A DNA stretch of 25,891 bases from VFJL01 sp037147395 (GTDB lineage Bacteria > Pseudomonadota > Gammaproteobacteria > Burkholderiales > Nitrosomonadaceae). Below the pieces are notes generated by a model. The model saw only the letters and a program-made list of their open reading frames with translations. It was not told the origin of the DNA and made no database searches. Positions 1-8,084 of the stretch are shown here, piece after piece. The stretch is from positions 1 to 25,891 of the forward strand of contig JBAWVG010000020.1 in the NCBI GenBank assembly GCA_037147395.1. The letters run 5' to 3'. The position numbers were made by a program, and so were the translations under genes. Position 1 is the stretch's first letter. Every line of letters begins with the position of its first letter.

Positions 1-854
1 AGTCCAGACAACACTTTTCCAGGCCCGCACTCAACTACATGAGTAACCCCCTTGCTGGCAAGAGAGCGGATTGTTTCTGTCCATCGCACTGGCTTGCATA
101 GTTGCTGTACTAAGATACTTCTAATGGCTTCAGCATCTGTATGGGACTGCACATCGGCATTATGCAATACTGGAATAGCAGGGGATTGCAGCATCACCTG
201 TTCCAATCGTTGCTGCATTTTTTCTGCGGCATGATGCATCAACGAGCAATGTGAAGGGACACTCATGGGCAACATGATTGCCCGTTTTGCACCTTTTAAC
301 TTAGCCAATTCCATTCCCTGCAACACCGCATCTCTATGCCCCGCAATGACGACCTGACCGGGTCCATTAAAATTTGCTGGCTCCAGAGACTTGCCATTTA
401 GGATGCCCATGACCTCATCGCACACTATCTGTACCTTATCATCATCCAGTCCCAAAACTGCCGCCATGCCCCCTGTGCCCTCTGGAACCGACTGCTGCAT
501 CGACTCCGCTCGGAACCGTACCAGTGAGAGTGCATCAGCAAAGGTTAGGCTCCCTGCGGCGACCAATGCGCTGTACTCTCCCAGGCTATGACCAGCCATG
601 AATGCAGGCCTTACACCCGTCAAACTTTCCCACGCACGGCATACCGAAATACCTGCCATTAGCATCAGCGGTTGAGTATTAACCGTTAGATTGAGGTCTT
701 CTGCAGGCCCATCGTTTGCCATCGCCCAGAAATCCTGGCCCAGGATATCAGATGCCTCATCAAAAGTTTCGCGTACCATGGGGAAATCGGCATACCCTTT
801 CATCATGCCAATTGATTGAGAACCCTGACCAGGAAAAATAAAAGCGAATTTCAT
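1..854 (-). CDS. fabD: Malonyl-CoA:ACP transacylase FabD (3' end cut by window)
   Basis: FabD moves the malonyl group from malonyl-CoA to acyl carrier protein, supplying the extender unit for fatty acid synthesis in the cytoplasm. The reading frame is open from the ATG at 854 to the window edge, giving 284 codons; about 25 residues are missing compared with the usual 305-310. The protein begins MKFAFIFPGQGSQ, the family N-terminus. The nucleophile motif GHSLGEYSA has its serine at residue 90, the catalytic histidine lies in PSHCSLM at residue 202, and the visible end reads CGPGKVLSG, the conserved C-terminal motif. The start lies 3 bases after the fabH stop, so the two are almost certainly translated from one transcript. 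The acpP, fabG and fabF genes that often follow lie outside the window. Confidence 0.96.
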   Translation of the reverse strand, partial: MKFAFIFPGQGSQSIGMMKGYADFPMVRETFDEASDILGQDFWAMANDGPAEDLNLTVNTQPLMLMAGISVCRAWESLTGVRPAFMAGHSLGEYSALVAAGSLTFADALSLVRFRAESMQQSVPEGTGGMAAVLGLDDDKVQIVCDEVMGILNGKSLEPANFNGPGQVVIAGHRDAVLQGMELAKLKGAKRAIMLPMSVPSHCSLMHHAAEKMQQRLEQVMLQSPAIPVLHNADVQSHTDAEAIRSILVQQLCKPVRWTETIRSLASKGVTHVVECGPGKVLSG

Positions 855-857
855 ATC

Positions 858-1817
858 TCACCAGCGAAGTAACACAGCACCCCAAGTAAACCCCCCACCC
901 ACCCCCTCTAGTAGGACAGTCTGGCCAGACTGGATACGTCCATCGCGGACTGCAGTATCTAACGCCAGTGGGATAGAGGCAGCGGAAGTATTCCCATGCT
1001 TGTCGACCGTAACCACCACCTTTTCCATGGAGAGACCTAGCTTCTTCGCGGTTGATTTGATGATACGGATATTAGCTTGATGGGGGATCAACCAATCAAT
1101 ATCAGATGATTGCAAGTTATTCTCAGCTAGTGCCTCGTGCACCACTTCTTCCAGGACTTTTACCGCGAACTTGAAGACCGCATTCCCCTCCATGACCAGG
1201 AATGGCCTACCCTGAACCTTACCGTCACAAATGCTTCCCGGCACCGAAAGAATTTTACTATGCCTCCCATCGGCATGAAGATGGCTTGAGAGGATTCCTG
1301 GTTGGTCACTCTGACTCAGCACTACCGCACCCGCGCCATCACCGAAGAGTACACAAGTACTACGATCCTTCCAGTCGAGTATACGAGAATAAACCTCGGC
1401 CCCTACCACTAGTGCATTGCGGCATTTTCCTGCGCGGATGAACATGTCTGCTGTGGCAAGCGCATAGACGAAGCCACTACAAACTGCCTGTACGTCAAAT
1501 GCAGGACAATTCAGAGCACCCAACTTATCCTGCAAGATACAGGCGGTGCTGGGGAAAATCATATCCGGAGTGGTCGTGGCGACAATGATGAGATCGATCT
1601 CATCAACCTCTATCCCAGCCGCCTCTATCGCCTTACGACTGGCGTGTAACGCCAAGTCACTCGCCATTTCATGATCAGCTGCAATGTGCCGTTGAGTGAT
1701 GCCCGTTCGGCTTCGTATCCACTCATCACTGGTCTCTACCATCCTCTCAAGATCCTGATTGGTAAGAATCTTTTCGGGTAGGTAACCCCCTGTTCCAACA
1801 ATTCTGGAATACTTCAT
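858..1817 (-). CDS. fabH: Beta-ketoacyl-ACP synthase III (FabH)
   Basis: FabH condenses an acyl-CoA starter, usually acetyl-CoA, with malonyl-ACP to begin each fatty acid chain. The 319-residue length is typical. The Cys-His-Asn triad is visible: Cys113 in DVQAVCSGF, His246 in PHQANIRI and Asn276 in HGNTSAASI. The C-terminal glycine-rich stretch GVGGGFTWGA is also characteristic. Its ATG overlaps the plsX stop as ATGA (4-base overlap), implying translational coupling, and fabD follows after 3 bases. The start is secure because MKYSRIVGTGGYLPE matches the usual FabH N-terminus. Confidence 0.97.
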   Translation of the reverse strand: MKYSRIVGTGGYLPEKILTNQDLERMVETSDEWIRSRTGITQRHIAADHEMASDLALHASRKAIEAAGIEVDEIDLIIVATTTPDMIFPSTACILQDKLGALNCPAFDVQAVCSGFVYALATADMFIRAGKCRNALVVGAEVYSRILDWKDRSTCVLFGDGAGAVVLSQSDQPGILSSHLHADGRHSKILSVPGSICDGKVQGRPFLVMEGNAVFKFAVKVLEEVVHEALAENNLQSSDIDWLIPHQANIRIIKSTAKKLGLSMEKVVVTVDKHGNTSAASIPLALDTAVRDGRIQSGQTVLLEGVGGGFTWGAVLLRW

Positions 1818-2887
1818 GCTGCGTCTTCTTTTGACAGTAATTGAGGATGTAAGGGCGAGACTTGATGCTGATGTTGCAGACCTGCCACACGCTCACTGAT
1901 ATGTTGCAACATTCCACCTCGCACTTCATTCACCGCGCGCTCGATAGCAAAATTGAATGCATACCCATCAGCCGATCCATGGCTCTTAATGACAATACCC
2001 CTTAGTCCCAATAGACTCGCGCCATTATAGCGACGGTGATCTACTCTGCGCTTAAACGCCTTGATGATTGGCAGTGCAACGAGCCCTGCAAATCTGGTCA
2101 GAAGGTTACGCTTAAATTCCTCACGTAAATACGTAGCCAACATCTGTGCCACACCCTCTGAAGCTTTCAGGGTGATATTACCGACAAAGCCATCGCATAC
2201 CACTACATCGGTTGTACCCTTGTAAATATCATTTCCTTCAACATTTCCATAAAAATTAAGGCCGCTATTGCGTAGCAGTTCTGCCGCGTGCTTTACCACC
2301 TCGTTACCCTTTATCTCTTCTTCACCTATATTCAACAGGCCAACACTTGGGCGTTCTTTACCTTCTACAGAGCAGACTAGACTAGCTCCCATGACACCAA
2401 ACTGAAGCAACTGCTCCGCACTACAGTCCACGTTAGCACCCAGATCCAAAACGTAAGTGTGACCCTTCATGGTAGGAAGTACCACTGCAAGAGCGGGTCG
2501 GTCGACCCCTGGCAACGTTTTCAACACAAAACGGGAGGTCGCTATCAATGCCCCCGTATTGCCGGCACTGACGCAGGCTTGCGCCTCACCACGCTTAACC
2601 AGATCAATGGCGACTCGCATCGAAGAGTCTTTCTTGTCACGCATGGCTATCGCAGGTGATTCGTCCATACTGACCACTTCACTCGCGGCATGAACTCTCA
2701 GGCGGGGATCCGGCATAAACTTGATTGCACGCAACTCAGCCTCGATTGCGTCAGGCAACCCCACTAGAAGGATATTGATTCCTGGATTAGATCGAAGATA
2801 ATTGACGGCCGAGGGGACTGTTACATGAGGGCCGCGATCACCACCCATGCAATCTATTGCTACGGTAATATCCGTTTCAAGTGCCAT
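1814..2887 (-). CDS. plsX: Phosphate acyltransferase PlsX
   Basis: PlsX converts acyl-ACP and phosphate to acyl-phosphate, the donor used by PlsY to start phospholipid synthesis; it is a peripheral membrane enzyme. The 357-residue protein carries the family N-terminal signature AIDCMGGDRGP, followed by SVDM-type (here VSMDESPAIAMRDK) and SAGNTGAL motifs, all standard for PlsX. It sits between rpmF and fabH in the classical order, and its stop overlaps the fabH start. The 67-base gap to rpmF holds only a small 5-bp hairpin (2924-2928 with 2934-2938) with no T-run, so no terminator is expected there. Confidence 0.97.
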   Translation of the reverse strand: MALETDITVAIDCMGGDRGPHVTVPSAVNYLRSNPGINILLVGLPDAIEAELRAIKFMPDPRLRVHAASEVVSMDESPAIAMRDKKDSSMRVAIDLVKRGEAQACVSAGNTGALIATSRFVLKTLPGVDRPALAVVLPTMKGHTYVLDLGANVDCSAEQLLQFGVMGASLVCSVEGKERPSVGLLNIGEEEIKGNEVVKHAAELLRNSGLNFYGNVEGNDIYKGTTDVVVCDGFVGNITLKASEGVAQMLATYLREEFKRNLLTRFAGLVALPIIKAFKRRVDHRRYNGASLLGLRGIVIKSHGSADGYAFNFAIERAVNEVRGGMLQHISERVAGLQHQHQVSPLHPQLLSKEDAA

Positions 2888-2954
2888 TAAGGCTCAGACA
2901 GACTGAAGACTTTGAACTCTAAACTTCGTAATTCGAAGAATAACCGCAAGTGAC

Positions 2955-3134
2955 TTAGTCGTCTTTGGTCTTGATGACTTTCTTGCCCCTATAATAGCCG
3001 TTAGGACTAATATGATGGCGAAGATGAACTTCGCCGGTGCTGGGCTCCACCGCTAATGGCGAGCTGGTCAGAAAATCATGCGAACGGTGCATACCGCGTT
3101 TTGATGGGGATTTCTTGTTCTGTTGTACTGCCAT
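2955..3134 (-). CDS. rpmF: 50S ribosomal protein L32
   Basis: L32 is a small protein of the large ribosomal subunit. This 59-residue frame translates as MAVQQNKKSPSKRGMHRSHD and continues to HLRHHISPNGYYRGKKV, which is the L32 pattern along its whole length, including the basic N-terminal extension. It has no cysteines, so it is the zinc-free form, as in E. coli. It lies 23 bases after yceD and 67 bases before plsX, the usual bacterial order that links ribosome and lipid synthesis. Identification is certain from sequence and position. Confidence 0.97.
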   Translation of the reverse strand: MAVQQNKKSPSKRGMHRSHDFLTSSPLAVEPSTGEVHLRHHISPNGYYRGKKVIKTKDD

Positions 3135-3157
3135 AGCAATTTGCTCCTTAAATAATT

Positions 3158-3658
3158 TCAGTGCAGCTTTTTCAGTGCCGCCAGCGCAGCAAATAGATGC
3201 TCTCTACCTACAACATCTTCACCAACTGGCCCGCTTGTTGAACACTTGCCTTCCGGATGACGAGCTGAAATTGGCAAGCTTAGGATAACCTCATCTTCAA
3301 TCAGCTCCAACACATCCATCCCAGGCACTGCCAAAACTCCATCTACAGAATCATCTTCATCAAAACGAGAGAGTTCATTTTCATCTCTCGCCAGTAAAAT
3401 ATCTGTCTTCAAATCCAGCAAATGCACCATACTAGCAAGGCAGCGCTGGCACTGAAGGTTAATCTCCCCCTGAACGGTAATCCGTAAAAGTGGCTTGCCT
3501 TCGCTACCTATAACGCCGCTGATTGTATATTCGAGCCAGCCCTGACTATCGGTCAGGTAATCTTGTAATCGTACAAATTCAACGGGTGTGATTTTACCAT
3601 GATGTGCCCCAGCATTACGCACAAAATCAAGGGCATCTATGACAAACCGTGCGGACAT
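3158..3658 (-). CDS. yceD: YceD family protein (DUF177)
   Basis: YceD/DUF177 is a small conserved protein encoded just before rpmF in many bacteria. It has been linked to 23S rRNA accumulation, but its biochemical role is not settled. From the chosen ATG it has 166 residues, close to the family's 165-175. A CQRC motif in the middle, acidic stretches around VLELIEDEVILSLPI and a C-terminal FAALAALK match the family. I chose the ATG at 3658 (MSARFVIDALDFVRNAG) over the longer frame from 3703, because the 15 extra residues are not family-like and a strong promoter (3668-3696) lies inside that extension. The chosen start has no visible ribosome binding site. It is the first gene of the yceD-rpmF-plsX-fabH-fabD operon. 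Confidence 0.9.
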   Translation of the reverse strand: MSARFVIDALDFVRNAGAHHGKITPVEFVRLQDYLTDSQGWLEYTISGVIGSEGKPLLRITVQGEINLQCQRCLASMVHLLDLKTDILLARDENELSRFDEDDSVDGVLAVPGMDVLELIEDEVILSLPISARHPEGKCSTSGPVGEDVVGREHLFAALAALKKLH

Positions 3659-3667
3659 AAGTTGCGC

Positions 3668-3696
3668 ATGATATATTTTTTGCCCCCGACTGTCAA
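3668..3696 (-). promoter_or_regulatory. Sigma70-type promoter of the yceD-rpmF-plsX-fabH-fabD operon
   Basis: Reading the minus strand, a perfect -35 box TTGACA (3696-3691) is followed by a 17-base spacer and the -10 box TATCAT (3673-3668; 5 of 6 consensus). This is the best-matched promoter I saw in the window. Only 9 bases separate the -10 box from the yceD ATG at 3658, so transcription should begin within about 0-5 bases of the start codon and the mRNA would be leaderless or nearly so. The promoter also argues that the longer yceD frame from 3703 is not used. Confidence 0.72.
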
Positions 3697-3725
3697 AAAC
3701 CAACCATCCTAGGTGAATTCTGCAT

Positions 3726-4316
3726 ATGCCGCACCTAACTCAACAGCTTGTATTGGGGTCCAGCTCCATTTATCGCCGCGAATTACTTCAACGCTTGCAG
3801 ATTCCTTTTGAGATCTGTAGCCCAGATATTGACGAGACCCCTCTGCCCGGCGAAGTACCAGGAAAGACCGCCCTACGTTTGGCTGAGAGCAAAGCTCGGG
3901 CGGCCGCCTCAGCCTACCCTAACGCACTCATCATCGGCGCCGACCAAGTGGCTGTTCTAGAAAGCATTCCTCTCGGAAAGCCATTGACCCATGAAAATGC
4001 AGTGAGGCAGTTACGCTTACTGAGCGGCAAGGAGGTGACATTTCATACCGCACTGAGCCTCTTCAATAGCCGTACCGACAACATACAGACCCGTCTCATC
4101 CTCTCTCATGTCAAGTTTCGCGAATTAAATGACCAGAAGATCAAAAACTATCTTTTCAAAGAGCAGCCCTATCACTGTGCTGGCAGCGCTAAATCTGAGG
4201 GATTAGGTATCGCGCTAATTGAGCGCATCGTAGGTGATGACCCCAATGCCTTGATAGGACTGCCGCTGATCGCGCTGGTAGAGATGCTGTCACATGAAGG
4301 TATAGAGGTCATATGA
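3726..4316 (+). CDS. yceF: Maf family nucleotide pyrophosphatase, YceF type (probably 7-methyl-GTP pyrophosphatase)
   Basis: Maf proteins hydrolyse non-canonical or modified nucleoside triphosphates to monophosphates; the YceF branch prefers 7-methyl-GTP. The 196-residue protein starts LVLGSSSIYRRELL, has the ADQV motif (Asp73, proposed catalytic acid) in IIGADQVAVL, then GKPLT, and GSAKSEGLGI near residue 155. The last motif matches the GSFKSEGFGI of E. coli YceF rather than the YhdE (dTTP/UTP) pattern. Position beside yceD-rpmF also fits YceF. AGGTGA at 3711-3716 is a reasonable ribosome binding site 9 bases from the ATG. The stop overlaps the next gene by 4 bases. Substrate preference is inferred from similarity. 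Confidence 0.92.
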   Translation: MPHLTQQLVLGSSSIYRRELLQRLQIPFEICSPDIDETPLPGEVPGKTALRLAESKARAAASAYPNALIIGADQVAVLESIPLGKPLTHENAVRQLRLLSGKEVTFHTALSLFNSRTDNIQTRLILSHVKFRELNDQKIKNYLFKEQPYHCAGSAKSEGLGIALIERIVGDDPNALIGLPLIALVEMLSHEGIEVI

Positions 4317-5020
4317 ATCAAGGAACACTCTATCTCATCCCAACACCACTGGGTTCGGGTGATATCACCTGGGTGATTCCGGTTGCAGTCCAACAGTGTG
4401 TCTCAGCTCTTGGCCACTTTATCGTGGAACACCCAAAAACCGCCAGGCAATTTCTAAAACAAAATGGCTGCGCCCTGCCATTACAAGAAATTAAAATGCA
4501 GGTGCTCGATGAACATACCCGGCCCGAAGATATTGTTCATCTCCTCACTCCTCTTCTGGCAGGAAATGATGTTGGACTATTATCCGAGGCCGGCTGCCCG
4601 GCAGTCGCCGATCCTGGCGCAGAGCTAGTACGAATTGCTCACCAGAGAAATATCAGAGTAGTGCCACTGGTTGGGCCATCTTCCATCCTGTTAGCATTGA
4701 TGGCATCCGGATTGAATGGTCAGCGGTTCATGTTCCACGGCTACCTGCCGGTGGACCCTGAGAAACGCCTCATGAAAATTGCCGAACTGGAGAAGGAATC
4801 AATAAGCCATGACCAGACTCAGATATTCATCGAGACCCCCTACCGCAATCAGAAACTGCTTGAAGCGATCGTTCAGGTCTGCCACAGCACTACCAATCTA
4901 TGTGTCGCCAGCGATATCACCCTCGTCAGTGAACACATAGTGACCAGAACGACCAGAGAGTGGAAACACCTCCTGCCCGACATCAACAAGAGACCTTCAA
5001 TTTTTCTATTACATGGTTGA
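4313..5020 (+). CDS. RsmI-like SAM-dependent methyltransferase (tetrapyrrole methylase fold)
   Basis: This 235-residue protein belongs to the RsmI/YraL branch of the tetrapyrrole methylase superfamily. It has LYLIPTPLGSGDIT at the N-terminus, the glycine-rich LLSEAGCPAVADPGAELV, the VPLVGPSSILLALMASGL segment and a FHGYLPV motif. RsmI itself 2'-O-methylates C1402 of 16S rRNA. It differs from true RsmI (about 280 residues) by being shorter at the C-terminus and by having FIVEHPKTARQFL where RsmI has an EDTR-type motif, so it is probably a paralogue with another, unknown substrate. Its ATG overlaps the yceF stop (ATGA), so the two are cotranscribed. It converges on sppA across 61 bases with no obvious terminator hairpin. 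Confidence 0.85.
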   Translation: MNQGTLYLIPTPLGSGDITWVIPVAVQQCVSALGHFIVEHPKTARQFLKQNGCALPLQEIKMQVLDEHTRPEDIVHLLTPLLAGNDVGLLSEAGCPAVADPGAELVRIAHQRNIRVVPLVGPSSILLALMASGLNGQRFMFHGYLPVDPEKRLMKIAELEKESISHDQTQIFIETPYRNQKLLEAIVQVCHSTTNLCVASDITLVSEHIVTRTTREWKHLLPDINKRPSIFLLHG

Positions 5021-5081
5021 CCGCAATGCTACTGAATGGTCCATTGCACGTGACCTGTAGTATCCATCCTATAGAGCCCTC

Positions 5082-6038
5082 TTAGTACCTCACCCCCCAG
5101 CCGCTGCCAGCAGCACTAACGAGCGCACTTGCAGTCACTGCTCCAAATCGTTTGGCGAAGCGCTCAACAACACCTTCCTGGGTGGTGTAGTCCACGATAT
5201 GCTCTGCCTTGATAACTTCACGTGCAACATACTCAGCGCTACCCAAGGCATCAGCAAGTCCGAGATCTATGCTCTTCTGACCGGTCCAGACAATTCCGCT
5301 GAAAATCTCCGGGGCATCCTTCAACCGTTTACCCCTTCCATCCTGCACAACCTGGATGAACTGTTGATGAATATCAACCAACATTTCTCGAGCATGATCT
5401 TGTTGTTTCGGATTAGAGGGCGAGAAAGGGTCAAGAAATCCTTTGTTCTCACCCGCTGTAAGTAATCGTCGTTCGATACCGAGCTTTTCCATCGTACCCG
5501 TAAAACCAAATCCATCTATTAGCACGCCGATGGATCCGACCATACTGGCCTTATCCACATAAATCTTGTCTGCAGCAGCCGCAACATAATACCCCCCTGA
5601 AGCACAAATATCCTCGACCACCGCATAGAGAGGGATATCGGGGTATTCGGCTCGTAGGCGGCGTATTTCATCGTTGATATAGCCCGCCTGCACCGGGCTG
5701 CCGCCAGGGCTATTAATCCTCAGGATCACTCCCTGTGTTTTTTTATCCTTGAAGGCCTCCTGCAGACCTGCATTAATATTATCAGCGCTGCTGACGCTGT
5801 CGGCAGAGATTACACCCCGAAGCTCGACCAGTGCGGTGTGCTTGGTGGAAATGGGGCCATCCTTACCACCGGTCCAGCCCATTGCAAGGAATAGCAGAAT
5901 GATCAGGTAAAGGAAAGTAAGTGACTTAAACAATATCCCCCACTGCCGTGACCGCCTCTGCTCTTGCAGGGAAGAGAACACCATCTTCTCCAGCACCCGC
6001 TTCTCCCAATCTTCATCGTGCTTTTCTGAATCTGCCAT
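5082..6038 (-). CDS. sppA: Signal peptide peptidase SppA (S49 family)
   Basis: SppA is a membrane-bound serine protease that degrades cleaved signal peptides. This is the short, single-domain type (318 residues), unlike the 618-residue duplicated E. coli protein. A charged N-terminal cytoplasmic tail of about 36 residues precedes one membrane segment (about 38-54, LTFLYLIILLFLAMGW). The Ser/Lys dyad is visible: Ser147 in CASGGYYVAAA and Lys199 in AGENKGFLDPF; RINSPGGSP at 107-115 forms the substrate groove. It starts 7 bases after the Rieske gene's stop and is the last gene of the rluC-HAD-Rieske-sppA run. Confidence 0.94.
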   Translation of the reverse strand: MADSEKHDEDWEKRVLEKMVFSSLQEQRRSRQWGILFKSLTFLYLIILLFLAMGWTGGKDGPISTKHTALVELRGVISADSVSSADNINAGLQEAFKDKKTQGVILRINSPGGSPVQAGYINDEIRRLRAEYPDIPLYAVVEDICASGGYYVAAAADKIYVDKASMVGSIGVLIDGFGFTGTMEKLGIERRLLTAGENKGFLDPFSPSNPKQQDHAREMLVDIHQQFIQVVQDGRGKRLKDAPEIFSGIVWTGQKSIDLGLADALGSAEYVAREVIKAEHIVDYTTQEGVVERFAKRFGAVTASALVSAAGSGWGVRY

Positions 6039-6045
6039 AGTTACA

Positions 6046-6396
6046 TCAATCCTTCAAAAAGATGTTGCCATCACGCTCTTCAATTTCCAGACGTTGCAGG
6101 TTCTTCCCCTTGCATGGGCCGCCAACACAAAATCCACTGTGCGGCTCGTAAATCGCACCATGAGTCGAGCAGATTAAGTATAACCCTGAATCATCAAAGA
6201 ACTCGCCTTCTATCCAGTCCAGCTCTACGCCTATATGGGCGCAACGATTAAGGTAGGCATAGATTCTCCCCTGATAGCGGATCATAAATGCCGGAACAGT
6301 CCGTGATTCATTCAACGGCTCCACGCTGAAACGGACGCCCTTGTCGCCATCTGCCAGCTCGTTACTTGCACAGATTAGACGTTCGTCTCGAGCCAT
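6046..6396 (-). CDS. Small Rieske [2Fe-2S] protein of unknown partner
   Basis: A 116-residue, single-domain Rieske protein. The cluster ligands are Cys52 and His54 (CAHIG) and Cys76 and His79 (CSTHG), the standard CxH...CxxH arrangement; Cys90 and Cys95 (FCVGGPC) may be extra conserved cysteines. There is no signal peptide or membrane segment, so it is soluble and cytoplasmic, like the NirD-type or dioxygenase ferredoxins. No oxygenase or reductase is encoded nearby, so its electron partner is unknown. Its ATG lies inside the end of the HAD gene (22-base overlap), and MARDERLICAS fits the family start, so the overlap looks real. Its presence between a HAD hydrolase and sppA recurs in betaproteobacteria (from memory). 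Confidence 0.88.
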   Translation of the reverse strand: MARDERLICASNELADGDKGVRFSVEPLNESRTVPAFMIRYQGRIYAYLNRCAHIGVELDWIEGEFFDDSGLYLICSTHGAIYEPHSGFCVGGPCKGKNLQRLEIEERDGNIFLKD

Positions 6397-7031
6397 AAAT
6401 TCAATTCCATAATGCTGTTGACACAGTCAATCGGTGCTAGAGAAAGAAGACTCTCTCTGGGATGCGCACCGTACGTCACACCTAATCCAGCGACCTTAGC
6501 ATTAACCGCCATCTGTAAATCGTGAGTGGTATCACCTATCATCAGCGCGCGCCTTGGCTCAACCTCAAACTGCGCCATTAATTCCAACAGCATTGCCGGG
6601 TGAGGCTTTGAGAAAGTCTCGTCGGCACAACGACTTGCATGGAAATACTGCCCCAGCCCGCTAGATTCAAATGCGTTATCAAGTTCAGATCGTCCCTTGC
6701 CGGTGGCTACCGCCAGCAGAAGTCCCTTCGTATGCAAGTTCTCAATGACTTCGGTTACTCCCTCGAATAGGGTGGTCCTCTGCCCATTTACAGCGTAATG
6801 ATGAAAGTAACGATCCACCAGCAATCCAACCTGCTGTGAGGATGCGCTCGGGAAAAGATACTCCAATGCGTTACTCAAACCCAAACCAATGACATGACGA
6901 GCATCCTCATCCGAAGGACACGTCAGACCCGCATCGTCGGCTGCACGCTGGAGTGATAAGACAATGACACCGGTAGAATCCAACAAGGTCCCATCCCAGT
7001 CAAATACGATCAGATCAAATTTATTGGGCAT
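6375..7031 (-). CDS. HAD-IA family phosphatase (phosphoglycolate phosphatase-like)
   Basis: A 218-residue haloacid dehalogenase superfamily hydrolase. Motif I is VFDWDGTLLDS (nucleophile Asp11, general acid Asp13), motif II is VATGKGR (Thr110), motif III is the lysine in SKPHP (Lys142), and motif IV is MIGDTTHD (Asp167, Asp171). An alpha-helical cap lies between motifs I and II. The family dephosphorylates small sugar or nucleotide phosphates. It resembles Gph most, but the substrate cannot be fixed from sequence. It lies 21 bases after rluC and overlaps the Rieske gene by 22 bases, so it is part of that operon. Confidence 0.9.
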   Translation of the reverse strand: MPNKFDLIVFDWDGTLLDSTGVIVLSLQRAADDAGLTCPSDEDARHVIGLGLSNALEYLFPSASSQQVGLLVDRYFHHYAVNGQRTTLFEGVTEVIENLHTKGLLLAVATGKGRSELDNAFESSGLGQYFHASRCADETFSKPHPAMLLELMAQFEVEPRRALMIGDTTHDLQMAVNAKVAGLGVTYGAHPRESLLSLAPIDCVNSIMELNLWLETNV

Positions 7032-7052
7032 TGGAAACGTATCAAAAGGTCA

Positions 7053-8084
7053 TTACTGGACTATCGGGTCTGCAGGAGTTCTATCTTCCTCATCTAACCG
7101 GGACAGAAACTTTTGCAGATCATTTGCTAGAGGCGCCTCTAAGCGCAATTGCTCACCGCTGACGGGGTGTTTCACTACTGCTGTAAGAGCATGCAAGAAC
7201 ATACGTCCCAAGCCTGATTTTTGGGTGGGTTTAGCTAGCTTCTTGTTGAGAGTGAAGTCCCCATACTTATCGTCTCCCGCGATCGGAAAACCAAGGTGAG
7301 CTAAATGAACGCGGATCTGATGAGTCCGTCCAGTCTTGAGCTCTGCTTCTAACAGACAGAAATCCTGCCAAGACTTCTGCAGGGTGAACACTGTATGAGA
7401 AGGTATCCCCATCTTCTCATCTGAAGTTACCTCTACCCGTCGCTCTCCCGATACCGTCACATACTTGTGGAGTAACACCTTGACGCTTTGCTTTGGGTTA
7501 GACCATGCCCCCTTTACCAACACGAGATATCGCTTCTCCATCAGACCTGCACGGATTTGCTGATGCAGTGCAACCAGTGCAGGGCGTTTCTTAGCAAGCA
7601 GCAGGACGCCGGAAGTCTCTCTATCGAGCCGATGAACCAATTCCAGAAATTTCCAATCAGGATGCTGAGCACGCAGTTGCTCGATCACACCAAAACTCAC
7701 ACCACTACCACCATGTACCGCGACTCCGGCGGGCTTATTGATCACCAGAATTGATTCGTCCTGAAACAACACCTCAAACGAGATAAATCGGGATTTTGTG
7801 ATCTTCTGTGTGCCCTTCGATACCTCAGGCAACTTTCTCACTGGCGGGATTCGTACGATATCCCCTTGATTCAAATGATAATCTGCACCGATACGCTTGC
7901 TATTGACCCTCACTTGTCCACTACGCAACAGCTGATAAATGTGGCTTTTTGGGACGCCCTTGAGTCGTTTGATTAAAAAATTGTCAATACGCTGGCCGCT
8001 ACTATCCTCGCCAACAATCTCCTTAACCACGGCATTGAGAGGAAACTCTTTGCCTAAATCCTTAATTTTACTTATAATTACCAA
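7053..8084 (-). CDS. rluC: 23S rRNA pseudouridine synthase RluC
   Basis: RluC makes pseudouridines at positions 955, 2504 and 2580 of 23S rRNA (E. coli numbering). An S4 RNA-binding domain (about residues 31-80, QRIDNFLIKRLKGVPKSHIY) precedes the RluA-type catalytic domain, with Asp154 in ELVHRLDRETSG as the catalytic residue and GRTHQIRVHLAHLG as the second signature. The start is not secure. The frame has no ATG upstream of the S4 domain: the listed start is TTG at 8084, and a GTG at 8030 would give a protein 18 residues shorter whose N-terminus matches E. coli RluC better. Neither has a convincing ribosome binding site. It is divergent from rne, a common arrangement. Confidence 0.92.
   Translation of the reverse strand: MVIISKIKDLGKEFPLNAVVKEIVGEDSSGQRIDNFLIKRLKGVPKSHIYQLLRSGQVRVNSKRIGADYHLNQGDIVRIPPVRKLPEVSKGTQKITKSRFISFEVLFQDESILVINKPAGVAVHGGSGVSFGVIEQLRAQHPDWKFLELVHRLDRETSGVLLLAKKRPALVALHQQIRAGLMEKRYLVLVKGAWSNPKQSVKVLLHKYVTVSGERRVEVTSDEKMGIPSHTVFTLQKSWQDFCLLEAELKTGRTHQIRVHLAHLGFPIAGDDKYGDFTLNKKLAKPTQKSGLGRMFLHALTAVVKHPVSGEQLRLEAPLANDLQKFLSRLDEEDRTPADPIVQ

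Noticed and set aside
3659..3703. The 15-residue N-terminal extension of YceD from an ATG at 3703
   Set aside because: The strong promoter at 3668-3696 lies within it and the residues do not resemble the YceD family.
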